A DNA stretch of 64,000 nt, taken from positions 4,543,680 through 4,607,679 of the forward strand of contig OY776214.1 of NCBI GenBank assembly GCA_963675425.1. The letters run 5' to 3'. The notes beneath the pieces were generated by a model that saw only the letters and a list, made by a program, of their open reading frames with translations, ran no database searches and had not been told where the DNA came from. This document shows positions 43,336-51,540 of this stretch, piece by piece (position 1 is the stretch's first letter; the number at the start of each line of letters is the position of its first letter). This DNA is from Sporobacter sp963675425 (GTDB taxonomy: Bacteria; Bacillota; Clostridia; Oscillospirales; Oscillospiraceae). A program made the position numbers and the translations under genes.

Positions 43336-43974
43336 TTACTTGTCTTTTGCGACCTTCATGTAATAGCCAAGCGCCATCAGGCTGTCGCTTAAATGAATAC
43401 TCTCAACGGCCACGTCGTCCGGCACCGTCAGCTTGACGGAGGTAAAATTCCAGATGCCTTTGATGCCGAGCTCTGTAACGAGGTCCGCAACCTCCTTGGC
43501 GTATGTGCGCGGCACGGTGATGACGGCGATGTCAACCTCGTTTTCGCCGAGAAATTCGGCGATCCGGTTGACGTGCATAACCTCGACATCCCGGATATCC
43601 TGCCCGATGAGATGCGGGTTGATATCAAAAATGCCGACAACACTGTATCCATCCTTTTCAAAGGCCGAATGTCTGGCTAGCGCCTGACCGAGATGGCCGG
43701 CGCCGATAATGATCATGGTATGGCGCGTATCAAGCCCAAGGATATTGCCGATTTCCTGACGCAGCTGATCTACATCATACCCGTATCCCTGAAGGCCGAA
43801 GCTGCCAAAGTTAAAGAAATCCTGTCTAACCTGTGAGGAGGTGATGCCCATTTTTTTCCCGAGGTCCGTTGAGGAAACACGACTGATGCCCATTTGATGT
43901 AAATTCGTTAAAAATCGATAATACACCGGAAGCCGCTTAATAACGATATCGGGTATTTTTTTGCCCTGTTCCAT
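43336..43974 (-). CDS. rex: Redox-sensing transcriptional repressor Rex
   Basis: 212 residues. The N-terminal winged helix (ISRVSSTDLGKKMGITSSQVRQDFFNFGSFG) and Rossmann NAD(H)-binding domain (MIIIGAGHLGQALARH) are textbook Rex. It represses fermentation and hydrogen-metabolism genes until the NADH/NAD+ ratio rises. I searched for full Rex boxes (TTGTTAA-N4-TTAACAA) near genes here and saw only a half-match at 45051. Single gene, leftward. Confidence 0.95.
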   Translation of the reverse strand: MEQGKKIPDIVIKRLPVYYRFLTNLHQMGISRVSSTDLGKKMGITSSQVRQDFFNFGSFGLQGYGYDVDQLRQEIGNILGLDTRHTMIIIGAGHLGQALARHSAFEKDGYSVVGIFDINPHLIGQDIRDVEVMHVNRIAEFLGENEVDIAVITVPRTYAKEVADLVTELGIKGIWNFTSVKLTVPDDVAVESIHLSDSLMALGYYMKVAKDK

Positions 43975-44036
43975 ATCCTACTCCTCAGTTATCTTATTCC
44001 TATTAGCATATCATAATATCGACTGTTTTGTCAATT

Positions 44037-44930
44037 TCAACGTATGGCTTTATTATCCGCTGCCGGCACCTGAAAATACGGCTTTAAAGCCCGCCAGGCA
44101 CCCTTAAACGCGGGAGCTGCCGTTTCACCCAGCCCGGCAAGACCTTCTTCAAGGCCTTTGAGGTTGAACCCTTCTTTTATAACGAGCCATTTCATAAACC
44201 GGGCCGACAGCGCATTTTCAGGACAGCCGTAAACGCATCTCATACATGTGGCACATTTATTACTGAAACAAGGTTTCCCATTTTCCATCGTAATATTGCC
44301 GGTGGGGCAGGCGTCAGCACAGACGGCACAGGCGATGCACCGCTCGTCAACCTCCATTTTTTTGCCAAAGAGTACCGCTCCTCTTTTTTCTATTTCGCCG
44401 AACGCCGATACGGCCCTGGCCGGTATACCCGGCTTAATCCGTCGCGTTACGCCGCTGACCAGCTCTCCCGCCATTATCTCGATTTTTTCCGGCAGTATTT
44501 TAATGAGCCTGAGGGCAATATTATATGGCGTCGGCGTGATAGCATTGGACGGCATCACGAGCATGCCCTCGTAGACGACGCGGCAGTCCCGGTCCTCCAG
44601 AAGCCGTATGGCGCGCTGACGGCTGGCTCTGTTGACAGTGGCATCCCCGCCGCCTGTTACGCAGATGACGGCGGCAGCCGGCGCATTCAATTCCGCCCGG
44701 CTTTTCAGATACGCATAAACGGGCGCGGGCGCGCTGCCGGCATAGACCGGATACATCAGGACAAGCAGGTCTGCCTTTTCATCATCAAATGGCTGGCGGA
44801 CATGCAGTTCATGCTCGAAAACTGTCACACCGTGTCTGCGCAAAGCGCTCGCAAGATGGGCCGCGGCCATTTGAGTCCCGCCGGTCCCCGAGAAGAAAAC
44901 AAGCCTAATTGTTCGGGCTGTATAAGCCAT
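44037..44930 (-). CDS. EFR1-type flavodoxin-ferredoxin fusion protein
   Basis: 297 residues from the ATG at 44930 with GAGG upstream; an ATG at 44936 is too close to the site. A flavodoxin-like N-terminal half (VFFSGTGGTQMAAAHL, VLMYPVYAGSAPAP) is followed by two [4Fe-4S] ferredoxin motifs CIACAVCADACPTGN and CATCMRCVYGCPE. EFR1-type proteins couple FMN to ferredoxin clusters for electron transfer in anaerobes. Partner unknown. Located next to rex. Confidence 0.9.
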   Translation of the reverse strand: MAYTARTIRLVFFSGTGGTQMAAAHLASALRRHGVTVFEHELHVRQPFDDEKADLLVLMYPVYAGSAPAPVYAYLKSRAELNAPAAAVICVTGGGDATVNRASRQRAIRLLEDRDCRVVYEGMLVMPSNAITPTPYNIALRLIKILPEKIEIMAGELVSGVTRRIKPGIPARAVSAFGEIEKRGAVLFGKKMEVDERCIACAVCADACPTGNITMENGKPCFSNKCATCMRCVYGCPENALSARFMKWLVIKEGFNLKGLEEGLAGLGETAAPAFKGAWRALKPYFQVPAADNKAIR

Positions 44931-45220
44931 GAGCATCGCCTCGTCTATCAGTTATGTTTTTTCCAAATATTTCACCTGATAAAACTCTACCACAGACAAA
45001 GCAGACTGTAAAGCATGCCTTATCGGCCCGATGGAAGAAAATATTTGTTAATAAATTGGAATTTATGTCGATTTAAGTCTTGTGAAACCAAGGTTATTAT
45101 AATATAATGTTGATTCGATAGCCTTCTTCGCACCCATTATGCCTGTAAATTATGCCTGTAAAATTTTGTCTTGCACATTAGAAGCATGAATTTAAGTTGT
45201 GCAATCTGTGAGGTGCCCCT
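44931..45220. other. Intergenic region with rightward promoter
   Basis: No gene. TTGTGA (45080-45085), 17-base spacer and TATAAT (45103-45108) make a promoter for the zinc-ribbon membrane protein. Confidence 0.6.
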
Positions 45221-46543
45221 ATGAAATCAATCATCAGAGCAATACTTACAGTCGTCCTTCTGGCCGTATTGACGTTTGGTTCTGCTCTGGCTATCGCACC
45301 GATTATCGATATGGCAGCCGTTACCGGCTCCGATTTAGACGTCAGCAGCTCGGCTGACGTCGCAGCCGATATGGCCAGCTATACGATTGATGAGCTGAAC
45401 TTGACTCTCAGCATCCCCTCCGACCTGATCGTTTTTAAGCGCCCCATCGCACCCGACGACCCGAATTTAGAGTATTTTGCTTTAAAACAGGAGTGGTTAG
45501 ACGGTTACTTCAAAGAGCACGGCATCTACCTCGACGCCATCTCTAAAAATGTAAACCATGAAATTTTAGTCTCCATGCAAACAAGTCCTGATATCGGGGA
45601 AATGAACGATTTCAGCACCGTTACAGACGATGAGCTGCAGTCGTTTATAGAACAGTATGCTGATTTATACGAGCGCAGCGACAGCACCTATCTCAGCTCC
45701 GAAATCTATAGGAACGCAGACGAGGCTTACATTAAGAGCTATTCTGAGTATTATGATGACAATAAAACGGTATATGCCCTTAATTATTATACCATAACAG
45801 ACGGCAAGGCCATCAATATTTTCCTATACTCATACGGCTTGCCGGTATCTCCCGAACAGGAAATCCTTATTAAAGCCACTGTCGACAGCGCGCAGCTGCC
45901 GAAAACGCCGGCGCCAATAGAGCCGTCACCCTCCCCGTCCGAGGCGGCAGCGTCACCCTCCCTTGTATCTCCGTCCCCGGCTTCGCCGGCTGTTTCTTCG
46001 TCACCAAGTGTGTCAGAGCCGACTGTACCGGCCAACCCGAACACAGCCACCAACACGTCGTCTCAAGGGCCGAACCTTAATATCAAGCTCATTTTGTTTT
46101 ACCTGGCTGTCACGCTGGCTGTTATGACGCTGCCGGTCGCCGTTTACCGGTATTTTATTCGGCGGTATCCCGTCACCAAAAAAGCATCCGTTATTATTTC
46201 GCTGGTCTATGGCACGATCTGCTGCATAGCGGCCGCTGTTTACAGTCACTTTACCGAACATTATTATCTCATTATCGGCGTTATCCTATGGAGCATCGTC
46301 AACTACTTTATTTTGTCAAGCGGCAGGGATTACTATTATCCGGACACCACGCCTCCGACAAAGAGTGATAAACCGGCTTTAGGCAAAAAAGGCAACCGCT
46401 CAGAACTGTCCGATATCATCAGGAGCAAGCAGTGTAAAAAATGTCTGGCCGTCAATCTGGCAGACAGCGAAGAGTGCTTCTACTGCGGGGCCAAACTCGA
46501 CGATGAGGAACCGGTCTCAAGCAGCATACCAAAAACAGAATAA
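45221..46543 (+). CDS. Secreted-domain membrane protein with C-terminal zinc ribbon
   Basis: 440 residues. A signal or signal-anchor helix (about 8-28) precedes an extracytoplasmic domain of about 200 residues, a Pro/Ser-rich linker (residues about 225-280), then about three membrane helices and a cytoplasmic zinc ribbon (CKKCLAVNLADSEECFYCGAKL). I do not recognise the extracytoplasmic fold. Its structure suggests a sensor-like or envelope protein. GAGGTG precedes the ATG. It ends in a GCCCGGCT hairpin (46549-46570). Confidence 0.65.
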   Translation: MKSIIRAILTVVLLAVLTFGSALAIAPIIDMAAVTGSDLDVSSSADVAADMASYTIDELNLTLSIPSDLIVFKRPIAPDDPNLEYFALKQEWLDGYFKEHGIYLDAISKNVNHEILVSMQTSPDIGEMNDFSTVTDDELQSFIEQYADLYERSDSTYLSSEIYRNADEAYIKSYSEYYDDNKTVYALNYYTITDGKAINIFLYSYGLPVSPEQEILIKATVDSAQLPKTPAPIEPSPSPSEAAASPSLVSPSPASPAVSSSPSVSEPTVPANPNTATNTSSQGPNLNIKLILFYLAVTLAVMTLPVAVYRYFIRRYPVTKKASVIISLVYGTICCIAAAVYSHFTEHYYLIIGVILWSIVNYFILSSGRDYYYPDTTPPTKSDKPALGKKGNRSELSDIIRSKQCKKCLAVNLADSEECFYCGAKLDDEEPVSSSIPKTE

Positions 46544-46821
46544 TTTAAGCCCGGCTGATAACAGCCGGGCTCAAGCTGTCGACAAAGCCCTCCGGGCTTT
46601 GTCGACAAGAAGATTGCATGACGGCTGCTCAGCCGCAACCGTCATGATAAGAGTCATTTCCGATGCGCATGTCCCCGGAAATGACGGATATTACTTTATT
46701 TCCGTCGTGCGCGACGGAAACTCTGCGAGGCTTTTTGAGCTTTACGCACTTTGTCTACAGTCTGAGCCCGGCTGATAAACAGCTGGGCTTTTGTTGAACA
46801 ATAAACTTCAGGACATCATAC
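46544..46821. repeat. Array of palindromes between duplicated terminator copies
   Basis: From left: a terminator hairpin AGCCCGGCTGATAACAGCCGGGCT (46548-46571); GTCGACAAAGCCC/GGGCTTTGTCGAC (46578-46606); CATGACGG/CCGTCATG (46617-46646); GTCATTTCCG/CGGAAATGAC (46653-46685); TTTCCGTC/GACGGAAA (46699-46720). Then CTTTGTCTACAGTCTGA, and a second terminator copy GAGCCCGGCTGATAAACAGCTGGGCTTTT. The layout suggests insertion or expansion of the dispersed repeat within a terminator. Confidence 0.8.
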
Positions 46822-47388
46822 CTATGCGCTTATGCCGTACAGTCCTGTCTCGGGGTCTTGAAAAAGCGGGAGATGCGGCGGCGCAAACGTGAAATAGATA
46901 AACGCCGCGGCCAGCACCGTTAATACGACGACGGCCAGAAAAGCCGCCATACCACCGGGCTTTGCCCGAAGGTAAACACATCTGGCAGCCGCAACAGCCA
47001 CGACGAGCCCCAACAGCAGCGAGAGAATATCAAGTGCCAGTGATTCGATGCCGAACGCGCCTGTATACGTGTAGAAAAAAGCCAGGATAAAGACCATGCT
47101 GACAATTTCCGCAACGGCGCCCGTGACAGCAATCTTAGCCGGCTGCGCTGTTTTTTTTCGTCCATAGAGCAGCCAGCCTATGATCCACCAAATCAAAAGC
47201 GGCCAGAACGTCAGCTTTAAATGCTCCCAGACACTTTCATTGACGGGCGCGAACAGGCCGGCTGCAACAGACCGGCCCAACCAGTCATACAGAAAATGAA
47301 GCGGAGCCGAGACAATAAAAACAACTGGCACAGCCAGAAGCATCCAGATCAAAAACGGGTCTTTTTTACGCTCGCTTGTTTTTCCCAT
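46822..47388 (-). CDS. DUF6512-like membrane protein
   Basis: 188 residues with about six membrane helices. The motif FAPVNESVWEHLKLTFWPLL after the first helices is a recognisable Clostridial family signature (DUF6512). Function unknown. It starts with a basic cytoplasmic tail and stands alone, leftward, next to the repeat array. Confidence 0.75.
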   Translation of the reverse strand: MGKTSERKKDPFLIWMLLAVPVVFIVSAPLHFLYDWLGRSVAAGLFAPVNESVWEHLKLTFWPLLIWWIIGWLLYGRKKTAQPAKIAVTGAVAEIVSMVFILAFFYTYTGAFGIESLALDILSLLLGLVVAVAAARCVYLRAKPGGMAAFLAVVVLTVLAAAFIYFTFAPPHLPLFQDPETGLYGISA

Positions 47389-47524
47389 TCTTCGCTCCTT
47401 CCTGATAGACTGGTGATCAGTTCACCCCGTCTCGCTTATTATATTCATCCCCGCCTGTCAATTATGTATGGTGATACGATTAATGAAGCGTCAGGTAGTA
47501 CGAAGTATAAAGCACGTTTAATGA

Positions 47525-48763
47525 CTAGCGGACATCCCGTAAAAACGGCCGGCCTGTGAAAAACAGCCAGGCAAGGCCGCACAGAAGACCCAAAATAATA
47601 TTTAGCGCGCCGATAACGATAACCAGATTACCGATATTAAAGGATGTCACCGTCATACCGATACTGCCCATGATCGTCCCAGCAGCGTTGATGAGCGCGG
47701 AAGCCGAGCCCGTATCGCGTGTTTGCTGAGAAAGCATTAAAAACCGTCCCGGCGGCGTTGCAAAACTACCCATCAACGTTGACGGCAGCAGCGTGAGCGC
47801 AAAGGCCCACGGGGACAAGCGGCCCACTGTGCAAACGAGAATGCCGGCGACAAACATAACGATAAAGCTAAAATTAATAAGCTTAAACCGTGAAAACCGG
47901 GTTGAGAGTCTGATGTATAAAAACGGACCGACAACCATGACGGCGGCATTAAAAGCAAAAAATCCGCTGTACGCCTGTTCAGAGAGGCCAAAGACATTTT
48001 GGTAAATATACGCCGATGCGGACACGAACGCTAAAAAGCAAATGCTCGCAGACGAAAAAATAAGCAGCAATACAGTAAAACGGATATTGCGAAGTACGAC
48101 AAACAAACGCCCCATTGTCTTAACGACACTTAAACTGACTTTTTCCACAAGCGTTTCCGTATAGAGCAAAGTCATGATGACCACAACGGCACCCAAAATC
48201 ATCTGGGCATAAAAAGCGCCGCGCCAGTCTGTAAACTTTAAAATCAAACCGCCCAGCAACGGCGCGGCGACCGGGCTGACAACAGCAATGGATTGTATCG
48301 TAGCGATCGATTTCTCCAGCGTTCTGCCTGAATAAACATCCTTGATAATCGCCATGGAAATTGAGGACCCGACACCCGCTCCGAAAGCCTGTAATATACG
48401 GCTGGCAATCAGCATGTAAATACTTTGGGATATCGCACATAAAAAGCTTGCAGCTGTATAGACGATAAGCCCCACCAGCAAAATCGGCCGGCGGCCGTGC
48501 TTGTCGGACAGCGGGCCCCATACGAGCGACGCTGCGCTGAAAAAGATAAAAAATAGGATGATTGTGAGATTCGTTAACATTTCTGAGACGCCGAAATACG
48601 ATGTCATGGACGGCAGCGCCGGAAGATATAGGTCCGTCGACATAGAAACAAACGTTGTAAGCATCACAAGATATGCGATAAGCCCTTTGCCTCGAAGGAC
48701 TTTTTGCATGGGAATATCCGGCGCGCCGTCCCCGGGCGCCGTTTTTAATACGTCCTGATTCAT
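47525..48763 (-). CDS. MFS multidrug transporter, Bcr/CflA type
   Basis: 412 residues from ATG 48763, which has GGAG 9 bases upstream; an in-frame ATG at 48778 contains that site. Twelve membrane helices, DLYLPALPSMTSYFGVSEMLTNLTIILFF in helix 1-2, and the loop motif GPLSDKHGRRP of drug:H+ antiporters, then SRILQAFGAGVGSS. It exports drugs or similar compounds with proton influx. Substrate not predictable. Confidence 0.93.
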   Translation of the reverse strand: MNQDVLKTAPGDGAPDIPMQKVLRGKGLIAYLVMLTTFVSMSTDLYLPALPSMTSYFGVSEMLTNLTIILFFIFFSAASLVWGPLSDKHGRRPILLVGLIVYTAASFLCAISQSIYMLIASRILQAFGAGVGSSISMAIIKDVYSGRTLEKSIATIQSIAVVSPVAAPLLGGLILKFTDWRGAFYAQMILGAVVVIMTLLYTETLVEKVSLSVVKTMGRLFVVLRNIRFTVLLLIFSSASICFLAFVSASAYIYQNVFGLSEQAYSGFFAFNAAVMVVGPFLYIRLSTRFSRFKLINFSFIVMFVAGILVCTVGRLSPWAFALTLLPSTLMGSFATPPGRFLMLSQQTRDTGSASALINAAGTIMGSIGMTVTSFNIGNLVIVIGALNIILGLLCGLAWLFFTGRPFLRDVR

Positions 48764-49193
48764 AAAATATATCTCCAAATTATTATTTACGCGTTAATGC
48801 ATCCGTCTGCCGTACTAAACATATCTCAATTGCATGAGATCAGGATCGTTTGGCTGCGTCTGCTGATAAGCCGCCCAGGCAGCTGATCTTACGGTCAGTA
48901 CACTTGGCGGCGTACGGATTTTTTAGTATAGTCATCCATTTGCTGTAATTAATTTATTATAGCATTTTGGTGCGGGTCATTCAAGCGCACGGCAGATATT
49001 CCGTTCGTTCGCGGACTGGCGGCAAATTCCGCCTTACTCGGCTCCATCTCGGCTCAATTTCGATGTTTCAACTTTCGCCGTCCGCGTAGCACAGCTGGCT
49101 TTGGGGGGGCATAGTATATAACGCGCGATATCGGCAGAATCCAGAATACATCACAAAGCAGGTCAGGTGAAAAACAGCTGAAGACAAAAGCGA

Positions 49194-49256
49194 AAAGGCA
49201 GACCTTCGGGTCTGCCTTTAGGCTGTTTAACAAGCCGCTCAAGCGGCTTGCTAAAC
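49194..49256. repeat. Divergent copy of the dispersed palindrome
   Basis: AAAGGCAGACC/GGTCTGCCTTT hairpin, then GCTGTTTAACAAGCCGC/GCGGCTTGCTAAAC (49223-49256). The GCTGTTTAACAAGCCGC arm differs at a few bases from GCTGTAGACAAAGCCGC at 20249-20265 and 38798-38814. Confidence 0.6.
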
Positions 49257-49334
49257 AAATTAAGGTTCTCGGCCTGCGGGCCTCGCAAAGTAATACTTTT
49301 CGGAAAAGAATCCCTCAAAGTATTGAAATCAAGC

Positions 49335-49381
49335 AATTTCCACCGGTGAGACCAGACAACTCGCCGTCACCGGTGGAAATT
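49335..49381 (-). terminator. Hairpin closing the leftward redox operon
   Basis: AATTTCCACCGGTGA/TCACCGGTGGAAATT, a 15-bp perfect stem with a 17-base loop, about 40 bases beyond the stop of the NuoG/GltD-like gene. T-tract not strong. Confidence 0.5.
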
Positions 49382-49421
49382 TAATCTCGGCGATTAGACG
49401 TAAATTTGACGGCGGACAGGC

Positions 49422-51539
49422 CTAATAGCTTGCCCAGAATTTTTCAGGCTTCATCTTAAGGCGCAGGTCACACTGGAGGCATCGCTCGGCTTCCGCGCCG
49501 GCCTCATCCGCGCCGCAGCTGAGCGCCACGGCATCAAAATCAGTTACGCGCTCATCCGGCGGCCGCTTGTTATCCGATACTCTTTTTAGTGCGGCAAAGC
49601 CCTCTGCGCGGCCCAAATATTTCTCCGGAGCCTGATCTGGAGCCAGCCGGATATCAAGCTTGCCGCGACCGCCCAGATATTTATCGATGGCCGCGGCGGC
49701 TTTTTTGCCTGAGGCGATGGCCGAAATGGCCTTGTCCGTTCCGGTGACGGCGTCGGCAGCGGCAAAAACGCCGTCGCGGCTCGTCTTCATGGTATAGGGG
49801 TCCGTCTCCACAAGGCCTCTTTCCGTCTTGTCGATCTCAAATCCCTCGGGTATGGCTGGTTTTTGTCCAATGGCAAAGATAACTGTGTCGGCCTCAATAA
49901 TGTGCTCGGAGTCTTCGGCCGTCTCAAGCTGAAGCCGCTTGTCCTCATCAAAGGAAAAGGACGTTACATTCAGGCATTCCACGCCGGTAATTCGTCCATC
50001 CTCGCGTAAAATCTTGTTAAACGAGCTCGCCGGATAGATCGCGATGCCCTCCGCCTCGCACTCGGCCAGTTCCTCCGGCGTGGCCGGCATCGCCTCGCGC
50101 GGTTCCAGACAAGCCATCGCCACCGACTTAACGCCCAGGCGGCGCGCTGTTCGCGCGCAGTCGGCAGCAACATTTCCGCCGCCAAGCATGAGAACGCGTT
50201 CCCCAAGGGCTGCTTCTCCGCCGCTGCTGACCGACCGTAAAAATTCCGCGCCCGTCAGCACGCCGCCGTCCCTGGCGCCCGGTATCCGGAGCTTCACGCC
50301 GTTTTGCGCGCCGATGGCGACAAGCACGGCTTCATACCCCTTTTCAAAGAGCACGTCGAGCGATTCGATTGGCGTATTGGTCTTAATCTCAACGCCCAAA
50401 GCTGCGATATCCGCAATCTCATCGGCAAGGATGTCCCTCGGCAAGCGGTAGGCCGGTACGCCGTAGCGAAGCATGCCGCCGGCTTCCGGCATCGCCTCAA
50501 AGACTGTGACGTCATGGCCCGCCAGCGTGAGAAAATACGCGGCGGTGAGGCCGGCGGGCCCCGCGCCGACAATAGCGGCCTTTTTGCCGGTGGATGCTTT
50601 CTTTTTGATATTTTGAGACCAGAGCTTTTCCGTATCGTTTTCAGCAGCATAGCGCTTGAGCTTGCAGATGGAGACCGGCTCGTTCACCTGGCCGCGCCGG
50701 CATTCGCTTTCACACGGATGGGCGCAGATATAGCCAAGCGACAGCGGAAACGGGGCTTTTTCCCGGATCACCGCCGCGGCGGCTGAATACTTCTTCTCCC
50801 GGATAAACCGGAGATACCGCGGAACGTCAATCTCAGCCGGACACGTGTTAGCGCAGGGAACGAGCGCCGCCTTACGGCTTTTGCCCTGACCGAATTCCGC
50901 CCGGTCCAAAACGGCGCCCGTTGGGCACACCTCGGCGCACGCGCCGCAAAAACGGCAGCCCGCCTCGGCCAGCGTCATATCCTTGTCGGGGGCCGGACCC
51001 ACGCCGATATACGACTCGCCGTGCGCATATTTATAAAACAAGACGCCGACCCCGCGCAGCTCGTGGCATGCGCGTACACACCGGGAGCAGAGTACGCACT
51101 TATTCGGTTCATGCGTAAAAAGCGGATTGGTATCCGTGTATCCGAACAGGCGCGACCGGCGGCGCAGGCGCAGCTCGTCCGCCATGAGATACTGTTTGAG
51201 AGACTGCAGCTCACAGTTTAAATACTTGATGCACGTCCCGCAGTCCGCCTGGTGACCCGACAGCATCAGCTCCATAGACAGCCGGCGCGACGCGGTTATC
51301 TTCTCGCTCGTCGTCCGGATAACCATGCCGTCTGCCGCCGTCGTCGTACAGGATGTCACAAGGCTATCCATGCCGTCGATTTCAACGACGCACAGCCGGC
51401 AGGCCCCGATGGGGCTCAGTTCGTTATGGTAGCACAGATGGGGTATGTAAATACCCCTGTCAAGGCAAACGTCTAAAACGCTCCGGCCTTCTTCCGCTTC
51501 TATCTCGCGGCCGTCGATATTCAGGCTGACAAGTGACAT
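49422..51539 (-). CDS. NuoG N-terminus/GltD-type flavoprotein hybrid oxidoreductase
   Basis: 705 residues. Order: [2Fe-2S] domain (PHLCYHNELSPIGACRLC, then TSC); His-ligated cluster HQADCGTCIKYLNC; two [4Fe-4S] ferredoxin motifs (CVLCSRCVRACHE and CRFCGACAEVCPTG); a DPYD/GltD-type cluster domain (PCANTCPAEID, ICAHPCESECRRG); FAD-binding GAGPAGLTAAYFL; NAD(P)H-binding GGGNVAADCARTARRLG. It can pass electrons between NAD(P)H, FAD and several FeS clusters. Its partner at 51541-53193 is a NuoF homologue that has lost its own flavin site, so this protein may carry the diaphorase function. One base separates the genes. Confidence 0.9.
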   Translation of the reverse strand: MSLVSLNIDGREIEAEEGRSVLDVCLDRGIYIPHLCYHNELSPIGACRLCVVEIDGMDSLVTSCTTTAADGMVIRTTSEKITASRRLSMELMLSGHQADCGTCIKYLNCELQSLKQYLMADELRLRRRSRLFGYTDTNPLFTHEPNKCVLCSRCVRACHELRGVGVLFYKYAHGESYIGVGPAPDKDMTLAEAGCRFCGACAEVCPTGAVLDRAEFGQGKSRKAALVPCANTCPAEIDVPRYLRFIREKKYSAAAAVIREKAPFPLSLGYICAHPCESECRRGQVNEPVSICKLKRYAAENDTEKLWSQNIKKKASTGKKAAIVGAGPAGLTAAYFLTLAGHDVTVFEAMPEAGGMLRYGVPAYRLPRDILADEIADIAALGVEIKTNTPIESLDVLFEKGYEAVLVAIGAQNGVKLRIPGARDGGVLTGAEFLRSVSSGGEAALGERVLMLGGGNVAADCARTARRLGVKSVAMACLEPREAMPATPEELAECEAEGIAIYPASSFNKILREDGRITGVECLNVTSFSFDEDKRLQLETAEDSEHIIEADTVIFAIGQKPAIPEGFEIDKTERGLVETDPYTMKTSRDGVFAAADAVTGTDKAISAIASGKKAAAAIDKYLGGRGKLDIRLAPDQAPEKYLGRAEGFAALKRVSDNKRPPDERVTDFDAVALSCGADEAGAEAERCLQCDLRLKMKPEKFWASY

Positions 51540-51540
51540 A

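Larger units (their letters stand above)
48764..49421. other. Long intergenic region with hairpins
   Basis: No gene seen on either strand. It holds the repeat-related hairpins at 49194-49256 and a 15-bp hairpin at 49335-49381, which probably ends the leftward redox operon. The 48830-49180 stretch shows nothing I recognise. Confidence 0.55.

Noticed and set aside
45046..45070. Rex-box-like TTTGTTAATAAATTGG
   Set aside because: Only one half of the TTGTTAA-N4-TTAACAA palindrome is present, so I do not call a Rex site.
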